In this document: piece by piece, positions 7,501 through 15,221 of the stretch
Numbering within the stretch: the first letter of the stretch is position 1
Layout: each line of letters starts with the position of its first letter
NCBI GenBank assembly: GCA_035293805.1
Contig: DATGMD010000050.1
Coordinates: forward strand, 1 to 59,296
Source of the DNA: JAJPHF01 sp035293805
Lineage (GTDB): Bacteria; Chloroflexota; UBA6077; JAJPHF01
Direction of reading: 5' to 3'
DNA length: 59,296 nt
Program-made: the position numbers and the translations under genes
Notes under the pieces: model-generated
Seen by the model: the letters and a program-made list of their open reading frames with translations, nothing else
The model's database searches: none
What the model was told of the DNA's origin: nothing

Positions 7501-8861
7501 CCAACTACCCCGCCGAGTACATGGCCGCCGTCCTCTCGTCCCAGGGCGACGACAGCGACAAGGTGACGATCGCCGTCGGCGACTGCCGCCGACTGGGCAT
7601 CCCCGTATTGCCGCCGGACGTGCAGCGCAGCCAGGAGCACTTTACCGTGGAGGTGGTCGAGGACGTCGGCGCGACCGGCTCCGCGGCCGGCGAGCCACGG
7701 CGCGGCATCCGCTTCGGCCTCGGCGCCGTTAAGAACGTCGGCGAGGGCGCCGTGGACGCGGTCCTGGCCGAGCGCGAGAAGGCTGGCCCGTTCCGCTCGC
7801 TCGACGATTTCTGCCGACGCGTCGACCTCAAGGCACTAAACAAGCGCGTGCTGGAGAGCCTCATCAAGGCGGGTGCGCTCGACGCACTGGGCCGCCGGGA
7901 ACAGCTTCTCGCCGGCCTCGACGCCGCGCTCGCCGCGGCCCAGGCCGCGCAGCGCGCCGAGGCGCGCGGCCAAGCCTCGCTGTTCGACCTCGGCGGCGAC
8001 GACGAGCCGGCCGCCATCGCGTCCACCCTGCCCTCCGTTGCGCCCGTCGGTCAGCGTGAGCGCTTGGCGTGGGAAAAAGAGGCGCTTGGCCTGTTCCTGT
8101 CGGACCACCCGTTCCAGGAAGCGGCGCGCTGGCTGCGGCAGCGCACCACCGCGACCACGGCCAGCGTCGCCGAGGACGCGGCAGGCGAGAAAGTCGTGCT
8201 GGCGGGCGTGCTCTCGGGCGTCCGCCGCATCATCACCAAGCGCAAGGACACCATGCTCGTCGCGCAGCTCGAAGACCTACACGGCTCCATCGAACTCGTG
8301 GTCTTTCCCCGCACGCTGGAGCGCACCGGCGACGTCTGGCGCGACGACGCGGTCGTCATCGTCGAGGGCAAGGCCGATCAGAAGCGCTTGGGCGGCGACG
8401 ACCGGACCGTGCGCCAGATCATCGTGGACAGCGCCGAGGAGTGGCAGCCACCCGAGCCGGGCACGGCGCCCCCGCCCGACCTGCCGGCGGCCGACGGCCT
8501 CACGCCCGCGTCGCCCATGCTTCCCGCCTGGGCCGCCGCCTCGGTCGAGGAGCTGACCGCCGCCGTGGCGCCAGAGCCGGCGTCGCTGCCCCAGCCCGAG
8601 CCGCCGGCCCCCGCGTCGCTCGGGCGGCTGCTCCACCTGCGTTTTGTACGAGCCGGCGATGCCGGCGCCGACCTCCAGCGCCTCCGCTCGCTGCACGCGC
8701 TGCTGAGCGGCCGGCCCGGCCCCGACCGCTTTGAGCTAATCGTCGTCCAGGGGGCCGCCCAGTATCGCCTGGCGGTCCCCGAGCCGCTCGTCGCGTACTC
8801 GGCCGACGTCGAGCGCGAGCTGCGCACGCTGCTGGGCGCCGAGAACGTCCAGGTCATCTAG
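4575..8861 (+). CDS. dnaE: DNA polymerase III alpha subunit containing a mini-intein
   Basis: Replicative polymerase of 1428 residues before splicing and 1223 after removal of the intein at residues 754-958. It opens with the PHP domain (HLHVHTEYSLLDG). The polymerase core has the catalytic aspartates in PDIDMDF (Asp406, Asp408) and KMDFLG (Asp561). HhH and OB-fold (VVLAGVLSGVRR...) regions follow, then a Pro/Ala-rich linker and a C-terminal tail. The ATG at 4575 is chosen because GGAGAGA lies just upstream and the PHP motif follows closely. The extein sequence resumes normally at SHAVCYAYVAYQTAYLKANYP. It stands alone, with no other replication gene adjacent. Confidence 0.96.
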   Translation: MAAHAGSAGAPRFTHLHVHTEYSLLDGLSRVKELVKQTRKLGMDAIALTDHGVMYGAVEFYLAAQKEGVKPIIGVEAYVAPRRMSDRSGLEDKSGYHMTLVARDVEGYRNLLELVTRAHLDGFYYKPRIDKELLAQHAGGLIATSGCPSGEIGRAIRAGDLDAARKATLFYRDLFGPENFFLEIQDHGLNFQPAITRAKVALSRELGIPLVATNDLHYVLPEHAAAQDILLCIQTNSNFDDPKRMRMEGGQHYLKSPAEMARLFHELPEAIAATQTIAERCNLELRFGRLDFPRLAFIPENEHPHAYLTRICRERLRELYRPLRPEVEQRLEYELGVIERTGFSAYMLFVWDFVRYARESGIPCGPRGSAAGSIVLYCLGISTIDPMEYGLTFERFLNPERIQMPDIDMDFADNRRDEVIDYVVRTYGRDHVAQIITYGRLLARAAIRDVGRALGYPLSEVDRIAKLIPTLPLGITIDRALEDSPELKALYDGEPQLKRLIDTAKSVEGTIRHASTHAAGVVVSGEPLVQHTPLQKVAKGDFIMAQYDQKALETIGLLKMDFLGLANLTILERAVALIKESRGVELDLDHLPEDDPRTFRMLSDGDTTGVFQLEGQAMRRYIRELKPSTIRHLAAMVALYRPGPMAHIPTFIAGKEGRVRPSYLHPALEPILKETYGVIVYQDQVLQIVQAIAGFSLGQADILRRAMGKKIAEEMKKERDNFLAGARSKGVDERVANQIWEYIEPFAGYAFNKCLAGDTELVDLKGDRHRVADVPAGTWLLSVDDRGRLMANRVVEAFPTGEKPVVRLTTRGGRTVVCTLDHKFLTPDGFRPLGQIGVGGALLVGEGAADDTSGPLSDVTAGQDSAPPRGRRRRGALRAAPPVMAGGAVALRSANASSLAPAAVQGSAGPAAGHVQPTRLVPDAVASIEPLGVQATYNLTMTAPYHNYLLASGLVSANSHAVCYAYVAYQTAYLKANYPAEYMAAVLSSQGDDSDKVTIAVGDCRRLGIPVLPPDVQRSQEHFTVEVVEDVGATGSAAGEPRRGIRFGLGAVKNVGEGAVDAVLAEREKAGPFRSLDDFCRRVDLKALNKRVLESLIKAGALDALGRREQLLAGLDAALAAAQAAQRAEARGQASLFDLGGDDEPAAIASTLPSVAPVGQRERLAWEKEALGLFLSDHPFQEAARWLRQRTTATTASVAEDAAGEKVVLAGVLSGVRRIITKRKDTMLVAQLEDLHGSIELVVFPRTLERTGDVWRDDAVVIVEGKADQKRLGGDDRTVRQIIVDSAEEWQPPEPGTAPPPDLPAADGLTPASPMLPAWAAASVEELTAAVAPEPASLPQPEPPAPASLGRLLHLRFVRAGDAGADLQRLRSLHALLSGRPGPDRFELIVVQGAAQYRLAVPEPLVAYSADVERELRTLLGAENVQVI
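6834..7448 (+). other. Mini-intein inside DnaE (205 aa)
   Basis: The intein starts with Cys (CLAGDTELV, block A), has the block B motif TLDHKFLT with its Thr-x-x-His, and ends with NLTMTAPYHNYLLASGLVSAN (blocks F and G) before the +1 Ser of the extein. The middle is a low-complexity Arg/Pro/Ala/Gly stretch with no LAGLIDADG endonuclease motif, so it cannot home on its own. The penultimate residue is Ala rather than His. The insertion is between FNK and SHA, three residues downstream of the site I recall for the cyanobacterial split DnaE intein. Confidence 0.93.
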
Positions 8862-9012
8862 GCGCCACCGGCCCGGCGGCGGTTTGCCCGTTGGCGCCCG
8901 GCCCCGCGCCCCGGCCACCACGGTCGGGCCGTAACCCGGCCGCGTATCGCCATGCGGCGAACCGGCGCGATCCTTCGGTAGATCGCGCAGCTTACCGGAA
9001 GGGGAGGACCCA

Positions 9013-9657
9013 ATGTCGCTTTCCGCTCGCCGGCCCCGCCGAGCCCTCCTCGCCGCGCTCCTCACCAGCGGGCTCGTCGCCGCCGGCCTGGGCTTGGCCC
9101 GCGCGCAGGGCGAGGTGCGCATCGTCTCCGGCCCCGTCGTCCAGCTCGACGGCTCCCGCGCCACGGTAGCCGCCAACACCGGCCCCGTCATCGTCCAGCT
9201 GACCGACAACACGCGCTACGAGAAGCAGGGCCCCGGCACGCTGGCCGACCTGCAGCCCAATCAGTACGTGGCCGTGACCGGTCGGCCCACCGACGACGGC
9301 CAGGTAGCCCTGCTCATCCGGGTGTTCCCCGCGGCCCAGGCGACCGTGCCGGCGCGGCTCAACTCGCCTATGGAGGGGCCAAACGCGGGCAACCTCATGA
9401 ACAACGCCATCATCGAGAGCCTTGCGAACGGTCGGCTGACGGTTCGCGCGGGCGGCGAATCGATTAGTATCGACACGACGCCCGACACGCAGGTCGTCCA
9501 TCCCGTGCCGGCGAGCGCGAGCGACGTGACCGAGGGCTCCCGTATCGCCGCCACCGGCACGATGGACGCCGACGGCGTGCTGACGGCCGCGGTGGTGAAC
9601 CTGCTGGACCCGCCGGGCGGCGCGCCTGTCGGCAACGCGCCACCCGCTGCCCGCTAG
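9013..9657 (+). CDS. Exported DUF5666-like protein
   Basis: A 214-residue secreted protein with a typical signal peptide (Arg-rich start, hydrophobic stretch 11-28, cleavage near ARAQ). The rest consists of two similar beta-rich segments: GxVVQLDGSRATV...TDNTRYEKQG...LQPNQYVAVTG and GRLTVRAGGESISIDTTPDTQV...VTEGSRIAATG. This is the pattern of DUF5666 domains, small OB-like beta barrels of unknown function. The ATG at 9013 follows GGAAGGGGAGG. It precedes the ccdA operon in the same direction but a separate promoter intervenes. Confidence 0.75.
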   Translation: MSLSARRPRRALLAALLTSGLVAAGLGLARAQGEVRIVSGPVVQLDGSRATVAANTGPVIVQLTDNTRYEKQGPGTLADLQPNQYVAVTGRPTDDGQVALLIRVFPAAQATVPARLNSPMEGPNAGNLMNNAIIESLANGRLTVRAGGESISIDTTPDTQVVHPVPASASDVTEGSRIAATGTMDADGVLTAAVVNLLDPPGGAPVGNAPPAAR

Positions 9658-9735
9658 TCCCGCGCCGCGCCGGGCCGCCGCCTGCGTAGAGCCCTGGGGC
9701 GGCGTGCCGCCCCCACGCCCCCCTCGGCCATTTCG

Positions 9736-9764
9736 TTGAGCGCCCGCCCCGCCATTGCTAGACT
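9736..9764 (+). promoter_or_regulatory. Promoter of the ccdA-tlpA-peroxiredoxin operon
   Basis: TTGAGC (9736-9741), a 17-bp spacer and TAGACT (9759-9764) lie about 35 bp upstream of the ccdA start. Confidence 0.6.
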
Positions 9765-9797
9765 GCTTACGAAAGCCGCTGTCGACCGGAGCTGCCC

Positions 9798-10526
9798 GTG
9801 GAGATGCAGAGCGTTTCCCTGTTGACCGTCGCCGTCGCCTTCGCGGCCGGCCTGCTCTCCTTCCTGTCGCCGTGCGTGCTGCCACTCGTGCCAGCCTACA
9901 TCGGTCACCTCGCCGGCGCCTCGCTCAGTCCGGGTGCCCCCACGGTCAGCCGCGCCACGACCCTGGCCCACGCGCTGGCCTTCGTGCTGGGCTTCAGCAC
10001 GATCTTCGTCCTCTTCTGGACCGTGATCTGGACCATCGACCTCTACGTGGTCCCGGGCTTCGTCCAGGCCTTCCGTCAAGTCGGCGGCGTCATCCTGATC
10101 GTCATGGGCCTCCACGTCGCCGGCTTCCTGCGGATTCCCCTGCTGTACCGCGAGAAGCGCTTCTACCTCCAGCCGCGCGGCGGCCCTAGCCTGCCCACCT
10201 CCTTCGTGGTCGGCGTCCTGTTCGCGGCCGGCTGGACCCCCTGCATCGGCCCGATCCTGTCCGGCATCATCGGCCTCGCGACGTTCTCGGACACCATGGC
10301 GCAGGGCGCTGTGCTCCTCGCGTCCTACTCGCTAGGCCTCGGCGTCCCCTTCCTGGCGACCGCCTTCGCGCTCGGCTCCGCGGCCCTCGTACTCAAGCAG
10401 TTCAACCGCTACTTCGGCGCCGTCGAGGTCGTGAGCGGCCTGTTCCTGGTCGCCATCGGCGTGCTCATGCTGACCGGCCTCTTCTTGCGGCTGCCGCAAT
10501 ACTTCAACTGGGGCGTGGCGCTGTGA
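9798..10526 (+). CDS. ccdA: CcdA/DsbD-type thiol-electron transporter
   Basis: A 242-residue integral membrane protein with about six hydrophobic segments. It carries the two hallmark cysteines, in FLSPCVLPLVPAY (TM1) and GWTPCIGPIL (TM4). CcdA moves reducing equivalents from cytoplasmic thioredoxin across the membrane to outside thiol proteins. GTG at 9798 is taken as the start; ATG at 9804 is an alternative. Its stop overlaps the GTG of the TlpA-like gene (GTGA), so the two are translationally coupled. The likely acceptors are the TlpA lipoprotein and the downstream selenoperoxiredoxin. Confidence 0.92.
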   Translation: MEMQSVSLLTVAVAFAAGLLSFLSPCVLPLVPAYIGHLAGASLSPGAPTVSRATTLAHALAFVLGFSTIFVLFWTVIWTIDLYVVPGFVQAFRQVGGVILIVMGLHVAGFLRIPLLYREKRFYLQPRGGPSLPTSFVVGVLFAAGWTPCIGPILSGIIGLATFSDTMAQGAVLLASYSLGLGVPFLATAFALGSAALVLKQFNRYFGAVEVVSGLFLVAIGVLMLTGLFLRLPQYFNWGVAL

Positions 10527-11032
10527 ACCCGCCCGGCCGACTCCTGTCCGCGACGCTCAGTGCGGTGCTCCTCGGCCTCTGGCTCGCCGCCTGCGGGGCG
10601 CCCGCCGCCGCGCGCCTCGGCAGCCCGGCGCCCGACTTTACCCTCCAAACCGTCGACGGCACGTCGGTACAGCTCGCACAATTCAAGGGCAAGCCCGTCT
10701 GGATCAACTTCTGGGCCACCTGGTGCGTCCCCTGCCGCGAGGAGATGCCGGCCATGCAGGAGTTGTATGACCAGTACCGCGACCAGGGCCTGGTCATCCT
10801 CGCCGTGAACATGGAGGAGGACGCCCCGACCGTGCGCCGCTGGATCGAGAGCGGCGGCTACACCTTCACCTTCGTGCTGGACGACCAGGGCCAGCAGGTC
10901 AAGCGGTACAACGTGACGGCCGCGCCAACCAGCTACTTCGTCGGCCGCGACGGCATCATCCGCGACCAGAAGCTCGGTCAGATCAGCCGCGACGAGATGG
11001 TCGCCAAGCTCGACAAGCTCCTGAGCAGCTAG
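10523..11032 (+). CDS. TlpA/ResA-like thioredoxin lipoprotein
   Basis: A 169-residue lipoprotein-thioredoxin. The signal peptide ends in the lipobox LAAC (Cys24). The AhpC/TSA-Redoxin fold starts with GSPAPDFTLQTVDG and has the active-site WCVPC (Cys68, Cys71) and the cis-proline region APTSYFV. It would receive electrons from CcdA and reduce exported disulfides or peroxidases. It overlaps ccdA by four bases and is followed 85 bp later by the Sec-peroxiredoxin, which suggests that it reduces this enzyme. The partner assignment is inference. Confidence 0.92.
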   Translation: MNPPGRLLSATLSAVLLGLWLAACGAPAAARLGSPAPDFTLQTVDGTSVQLAQFKGKPVWINFWATWCVPCREEMPAMQELYDQYRDQGLVILAVNMEEDAPTVRRWIESGGYTFTFVLDDQGQQVKRYNVTAAPTSYFVGRDGIIRDQKLGQISRDEMVAKLDKLLSS

Positions 11033-11117
11033 ACGCGAGACCCTACCGCGCGACGGGCGTGGTCGGGCCTCGTCGCTCCCGCGCCGGATCGGGTTCTGAG
11101 GGTAGGAGGAGAGAGTC

Positions 11118-11702
11118 ATGCGTGGACGATCGGCATGGATTCCCATGCTAGCACTGCTGCTGCTGCTCGCCGGCTGCCAGGCGGTGGGCAAGCTGTCGCT
11201 CCCGGGCGCCCCTGCGGCCGCGGCGCCCACCCACGAGCTGCGCGTCGGCGATAAAGCCCCCGACTTCACGCTCGTCGACCAGAGCCGGCAGCCCGTGACG
11301 CTGAGCCAGTTCCGCGGCCGGCCGGTCCAGGTCGCCTTCTACGTCTGGGCCTTCAGCGGCGGCTGAACGCAAGAGTTGACGAACTACTCGGACCGTGAGT
11401 CCGACTACGCGGACCTGAACACCCAGGTCCTCGGCATCATTCAGGAAAACCCCTTCGTCGCCAAGGCGTTCGCCGAGAAGGTCGGCACCACCCTCCCCGT
11501 GCTGTCCGACGACAAGCACCAGACCGCGCGCGCCTACGGCATCTTCGACGAGGACAAGCACCAGGCGATCCGCACGACCTTCACGATCGACCAAGAGGGC
11601 GTCATCCGCGCCATCCACCAGTCGCGGGAAGCCATCGAAGTGGACGACGCGCTCGACGCCTGCCGCGTCCTCCAGCGCGTGGACTCGACTTCCGGCAACT
11701 GA
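11118..11702 (+). CDS. Predicted selenocysteine peroxiredoxin lipoprotein (UGA = Sec83)
   Basis: Reading through one in-frame TGA at 11364-11366 gives a 194-residue AhpC/TSA peroxiredoxin. Residues 1-20 form a signal peptide with lipobox LAGC. VGDKAPDFTLVDQ starts the fold. The motif AFYVWAFSGG-U-TQEL places the UGA exactly where peroxiredoxins have their peroxidatic Cys (family pattern FYPxxFTxxC-T-x-E). The sequence after the UGA keeps the family pattern to the C-terminus (PVLSDDKHQTARAYGI, RTTFTIDQEGVIR). A stem-loop follows the UGA. RBS GGAGGAGAGAG precedes ATG 11118. As the third gene after ccdA and tlpA it probably reduces peroxides outside the membrane. A nonsense mutation is the alternative; the exact position argues against it. 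Confidence 0.85.
11364..11404 (+). promoter_or_regulatory. Sec UGA codon with candidate bacterial SECIS hairpin
   Basis: Starting 22 nt after the UGA, TCGGAC (11388-11393) pairs perfectly with GTCCGA (11399-11404) around the loop CGTGA. Bacterial SECIS elements lie within the coding sequence a few tens of nucleotides after UGA, with a small apical loop containing G near its 5' side bound by SelB. This stem fits that position and size. Confidence 0.65.
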
Positions 11703-11824
11703 CGCGCCGCTGGCCAACCCGGCAGCCGGCGCCCGGCACAGGTGCTCGGGGGGCCAGCTCACGCGCGTCGGCCCCAGCCGGTGATTGCTGGCAGCCCCGC
11801 GCTAAGCTCGTCTAGACTGCCCGC

Positions 11825-13939
11825 GTGCTGCTCATCGTCCTGCCGCTGCTGCTCTATGCCCTGGGCTCGGTCGCAGAGCTGCTGCTGGCCGTGCCCGACG
11901 CCTCCGAGTGGGCGCCAGCCGTACTGTTCCGGCGGCTGGCGCTCGGCCTGCTGGTCGCCGGCTGGGCCGGCGTCGCGCTCGCCGAGCTCGGCCGCTTCAG
12001 CGCGCTCACGCTCGTCGCCGTCCTGGCGCTGCTCACCGCGGCCCTCGGCGGATATGCGGCGCTCGATCCGCGGCGCCGCGGCCGATGGCGCTGCCTCGGC
12101 CGCCCGGGCGCCTGGGGGAGCCGGCGCGAGCTAGCCGCCCTCGCCGCGCTGCTCGCGCTCGCCGTCGCGCTGTTTGCCCATCCGGGCGAAGACGTGCTCG
12201 GCGCCCGCGACCCCGGCATCTACTTCGCCACGGGCATGGCGATCGCCGGCCAGGGCGGCGTGTTGCAGCACGACTGGGCGCTGGAGGCGCTCGGCGCCGA
12301 CCTCGGCGACGCCAGCCTCAACTGGTGGCTGTTCCAGAGCGTCCATGGCTGGCCGCTCCGCTTCCCCGGACAGCTCTTCGCGCGGGACCTGGCCCACGGC
12401 ATCGTCGAGCCCGGCTTTCTCCCCTGGTATCCAGTCGCCGTCGCCTTCGCGGTCGACACGACCGGCCCGGCCGCCGGGCTGTGGGTAAACCCGGCGCTCG
12501 CCGCGCTCGCCGTGCTCGCCGTGTACCTGACCGGCCGATCCCTGTTCGGGGCCGCCGTCGCCTGGGCGGGCGCAGTCCTCCTGCTCCTCGACCTGGCGCA
12601 GGTCTGGTTCGCCCGCTACACCCTGGCCGAGCCGGCCACGCAGCTCCTCGTCTGGACCGGCCTCTACGCGCTCGTGGCCCTCGCGCGGCGCCCCACCCTC
12701 GCCGCCGGCGCGCTCGCCGGGCTCGCCTGGGCCGGCACCCTGCTCGTCCGCGTCGACTCCGTGCTCCTGGTGCCGCCCGTGGCCGCCTACCTCGCCTGGC
12801 AGGCCCGCGCCCCCGCTCGGCGCCGCCCGGCGCTGTTGGCGCTTGGCCTGATCGGCCTCGGCGGTGCCCACTTCGCCTTTCACGCCTGGCGCTTTGCTCC
12901 CGGCTACGCGACGATGACGTTCAGCGGCGCCACCCTGGCCGTGGCCGCCGGCGGGGTGGCGGCCGCGCTGGTCGCTGCCGCGTTGGCCTGGCTCCTCCTG
13001 CCCGTCGGGGCCTCCGCGACCGCCCCGGACGCGCGCCGGCGGGTCGCGCTGCTCATCGCCGTGCTCGCGCTGGCCGCGCTCGCCGCCTATGCGCTTCGCC
13101 CCGCGCTCGCGTCCCCGGTCGGGGCCGACGAGCGCGCCGCCCTCGACATCGCCGCGCGCGAGAGCCTCGTCCGGCTGGGCTGGTACGCGACGCCCCTCGG
13201 CCTGGCGCTCGCCGTGGTCGGCGCCGGGCGGCTGCTGTGGTCCGGCGGCTGGCGCCAGGCGGCCCCCGTGCTGGGCCTCCTCGGCCTCTCGCTCGCGTTC
13301 TACCTGCCCAACCCCCTCGTCTCTAGCGACCAGCCATGGGCGGCCCGGCGCTACCTACCGGTCGTCCTCCCGGGACTCCTGCTGGTCGCGGCCTATGGGG
13401 CGGCTGCCATCGGCAGCTGGCTGGGCCGCGGCGTCCGCGCCCCGCGTGGTGTGGGGACCGGCCTGGCCGGACTGCTGTGCCTGGCCGTAGCGGCCGGCGA
13501 GTGGCGCGCGACCACGCCGGTCGCCGCCTACCGCGAGCACGCGGGAACGGTCGCCCAGATCGAGGCGCTGGCCGCGCTCTTCCCACCCGACGCGATCGTG
13601 CTCTTTCCCCGCTCGGCGGCCGGGATGCGGCTCAGCCTCCCCCTGCAGTACCTGGGCGACCGCGCGGCCTTTGTACTGCCAGCGGAGGAGCCGGTGGAGG
13701 GCGTGCTTAGCGTGGTGCGGCGCTGGCGGGCCGAGGACCGCCCGGTCTACTGGGTCGTCCCGCTCGGTACGCGCTTCCCCACCCCGGCGGGCGTGCGCTT
13801 CGCCCCAGCCGGGCAGTTCGCCTTCGAAACCGCGCAGCTCGAGCGCCCGCTCGACCGGCTGCCCACGCACGCGGAGGCGCTGCGCTTCGACCTGCAGCTC
13901 TACCGCATCGACCTGGTCCCTCCGCCCAGCGCGCCTTGA
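11825..13939 (+). CDS. Multi-span glycosyltransferase (PMT/ArnT-like, GT39/GT-C)
   Basis: A 704-residue polytopic protein with about a dozen hydrophobic segments over residues 1-560 and a soluble C-terminal part. The loop LGARDPGIYFATGMAIAGQG near residue 130 matches the first luminal loop of GT-C enzymes that carry the catalytic Asp (here RDPG). Such enzymes transfer a sugar from a polyprenyl-phosphate donor to protein or lipid outside the membrane. The start is GTG at 11825 with no clear RBS; a TAGACT box at 11813 lies only 7 bp upstream, so a leaderless mRNA is possible. The acceptor is unknown. Confidence 0.7.
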   Translation: MLLIVLPLLLYALGSVAELLLAVPDASEWAPAVLFRRLALGLLVAGWAGVALAELGRFSALTLVAVLALLTAALGGYAALDPRRRGRWRCLGRPGAWGSRRELAALAALLALAVALFAHPGEDVLGARDPGIYFATGMAIAGQGGVLQHDWALEALGADLGDASLNWWLFQSVHGWPLRFPGQLFARDLAHGIVEPGFLPWYPVAVAFAVDTTGPAAGLWVNPALAALAVLAVYLTGRSLFGAAVAWAGAVLLLLDLAQVWFARYTLAEPATQLLVWTGLYALVALARRPTLAAGALAGLAWAGTLLVRVDSVLLVPPVAAYLAWQARAPARRRPALLALGLIGLGGAHFAFHAWRFAPGYATMTFSGATLAVAAGGVAAALVAAALAWLLLPVGASATAPDARRRVALLIAVLALAALAAYALRPALASPVGADERAALDIAARESLVRLGWYATPLGLALAVVGAGRLLWSGGWRQAAPVLGLLGLSLAFYLPNPLVSSDQPWAARRYLPVVLPGLLLVAAYGAAAIGSWLGRGVRAPRGVGTGLAGLLCLAVAAGEWRATTPVAAYREHAGTVAQIEALAALFPPDAIVLFPRSAAGMRLSLPLQYLGDRAAFVLPAEEPVEGVLSVVRRWRAEDRPVYWVVPLGTRFPTPAGVRFAPAGQFAFETAQLERPLDRLPTHAEALRFDLQLYRIDLVPPPSAP

Positions 13940-13971
13940 GCGGCCAGGCAGGCCGCGGTCATCTCGTGGGC

Positions 13972-14080
13972 CTCATACCGAATCCGGGGGTGGCATTCCC
14001 TTACTCCCTCTCCCTCTGGGAGAGGGCCGGGGTGAGGGCGCGCCCCGGTCGGCGAACCCCAGGGCCGGATCGGATATCAG
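13972..14080. repeat. 109-bp palindromic MITE-like repeat, copy 1
   Basis: The element starts CTCATACCGAATCCGGGG and ends CCGGATCGGATATCAG; the ends are imperfect inverted repeats of each other. The centre is the palindromic CCCTCTCCCTCTGGGAGAGGG followed by CCGGGGTGAGGG. A second copy of the same length lies at 24443-24551. There is no coding capacity. Confidence 0.8.
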
Positions 14081-14108
14081 CCGATCCGCGTGGGCTGGAC
14101 AACCCGGC

Positions 14109-15221
14109 TTAGCTGAACGCCGGGCCGAGGTATTCCATGAGCTTGAATGGGTCGCTTGCGACCACGCTGCTGGCGTATAGCTCCATCGCGCCCATGTCCG
14201 CGGTGCGGTTCAGCAGCGGGCCACGATCGACGATCCGCGCGATGATGGGGAAGCCGCTCCAGTCCTCGGCAACCGGCGCGAGCGGCGGCAGGTAGAGGAC
14301 CACGTTGAAGCTGGCCACGCCCAGCTCCCGCACGTAGCAGTCCAGCACCCGGAAGATGCCCTCACCTAGCTCCGGGCCCAGCGTCTCGGCGAATAGCCAG
14401 ACCTCCTTCTCCTTCACCGGGGTCAGCGAGGCCAGCAGATTCACTCCGGGCCGCTCGAGCGTCAGGCCCAGCACGGCGTGGGCCGCGTAGAGGTCCTCGA
14501 AGTAGTTCGTTCCACAGCCCTCTCGGTAGTGGAGCGCCGCGCGCCGCAGGTGCTCGACCTTGGCGTAGTGCATGTCGCGCGTGGCCGCCACCTGGGCATG
14601 GCCGTGGAGGATCGACGCACCGCTCTTCCACAGGCAGTTCCACATGAAGAACAGGTAGCGCGCCGCCGGATCGGCCTCCAGCGCGGCCTGACCCCAGCGC
14701 AGGCCCACGTCGAGGTAGTCCACGATCGCGTCGCGGCTGAACTCCAGCGGATTGTGATCGTTGTAGATCACGACGCCGTGGAAGGCGTCATACTTCGCCA
14801 CATTGCTGGCCGTCAGCGCGTGGCTGCCCCGGATGCGGCCGAAGATGTCCTCCGGCGTTCCCTCCTCCGGACGGCAGAACGGGTCGCCGTGATTGCTCGA
14901 GACGATCTCCTCCATCTCGTTCGGCGCGCCCGCTGGCATTGGCCGCGATGAGCGGAGCGCGTTGAACAGCGTCCCCTCGAACGTCACCAGATTCGTCGTC
15001 TTGACGATCTTCTGCTGCTCGACCGCCGTAACGGAGCCAAAAAAGCCTTCGATCCAGGCGTGCATGGAGTCCGGGGCGACCAGCAGGCCCGTGGATTCGC
15101 TGACCTGCAACAGGCGGTCGAAGCGCTGCCGCTCGGCTTCCGGTAGCTGCGCGAGCGCGGCGACCAGGTCGGTAATAGCCTGGGGCGCCGCGAGCGCCCG
15201 CGCGTCCTGGGCCTTCATCAT
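14109..15221 (-). CDS. GalT/HIT-superfamily protein
   Basis: A 370-residue protein with the histidine-triad signature HGHAQ (His206-x-His208-x-Gln210), matching the HxHxQ active site of the galactose-1-phosphate uridylyltransferase branch, where the second His is the nucleotidylated residue. The surrounding YNDHNPLEF and FFMWNCLWKSGASILHGHAQ also fit this fold. It differs from true GalT in the rest, so the substrate (a sugar phosphate or a dinucleotide such as Ap4A) cannot be named. Start is ATG 15221 or 15218. No sugar-metabolism genes are adjacent. Confidence 0.65.
   Translation of the reverse strand: MMKAQDARALAAPQAITDLVAALAQLPEAERQRFDRLLQVSESTGLLVAPDSMHAWIEGFFGSVTAVEQQKIVKTTNLVTFEGTLFNALRSSRPMPAGAPNEMEEIVSSNHGDPFCRPEEGTPEDIFGRIRGSHALTASNVAKYDAFHGVVIYNDHNPLEFSRDAIVDYLDVGLRWGQAALEADPAARYLFFMWNCLWKSGASILHGHAQVAATRDMHYAKVEHLRRAALHYREGCGTNYFEDLYAAHAVLGLTLERPGVNLLASLTPVKEKEVWLFAETLGPELGEGIFRVLDCYVRELGVASFNVVLYLPPLAPVAEDWSGFPIIARIVDRGPLLNRTADMGAMELYASSVVASDPFKLMEYLGPAFS

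Noticed and set aside
11118..11366. A separate 82-residue protein ending at TGA 11364, plus an independent gene starting near 11376
   Set aside because: Both pieces are in the same frame, the TGA is at the peroxidatic Cys position and neither half makes a complete peroxiredoxin fold; one Sec-containing gene explains both.
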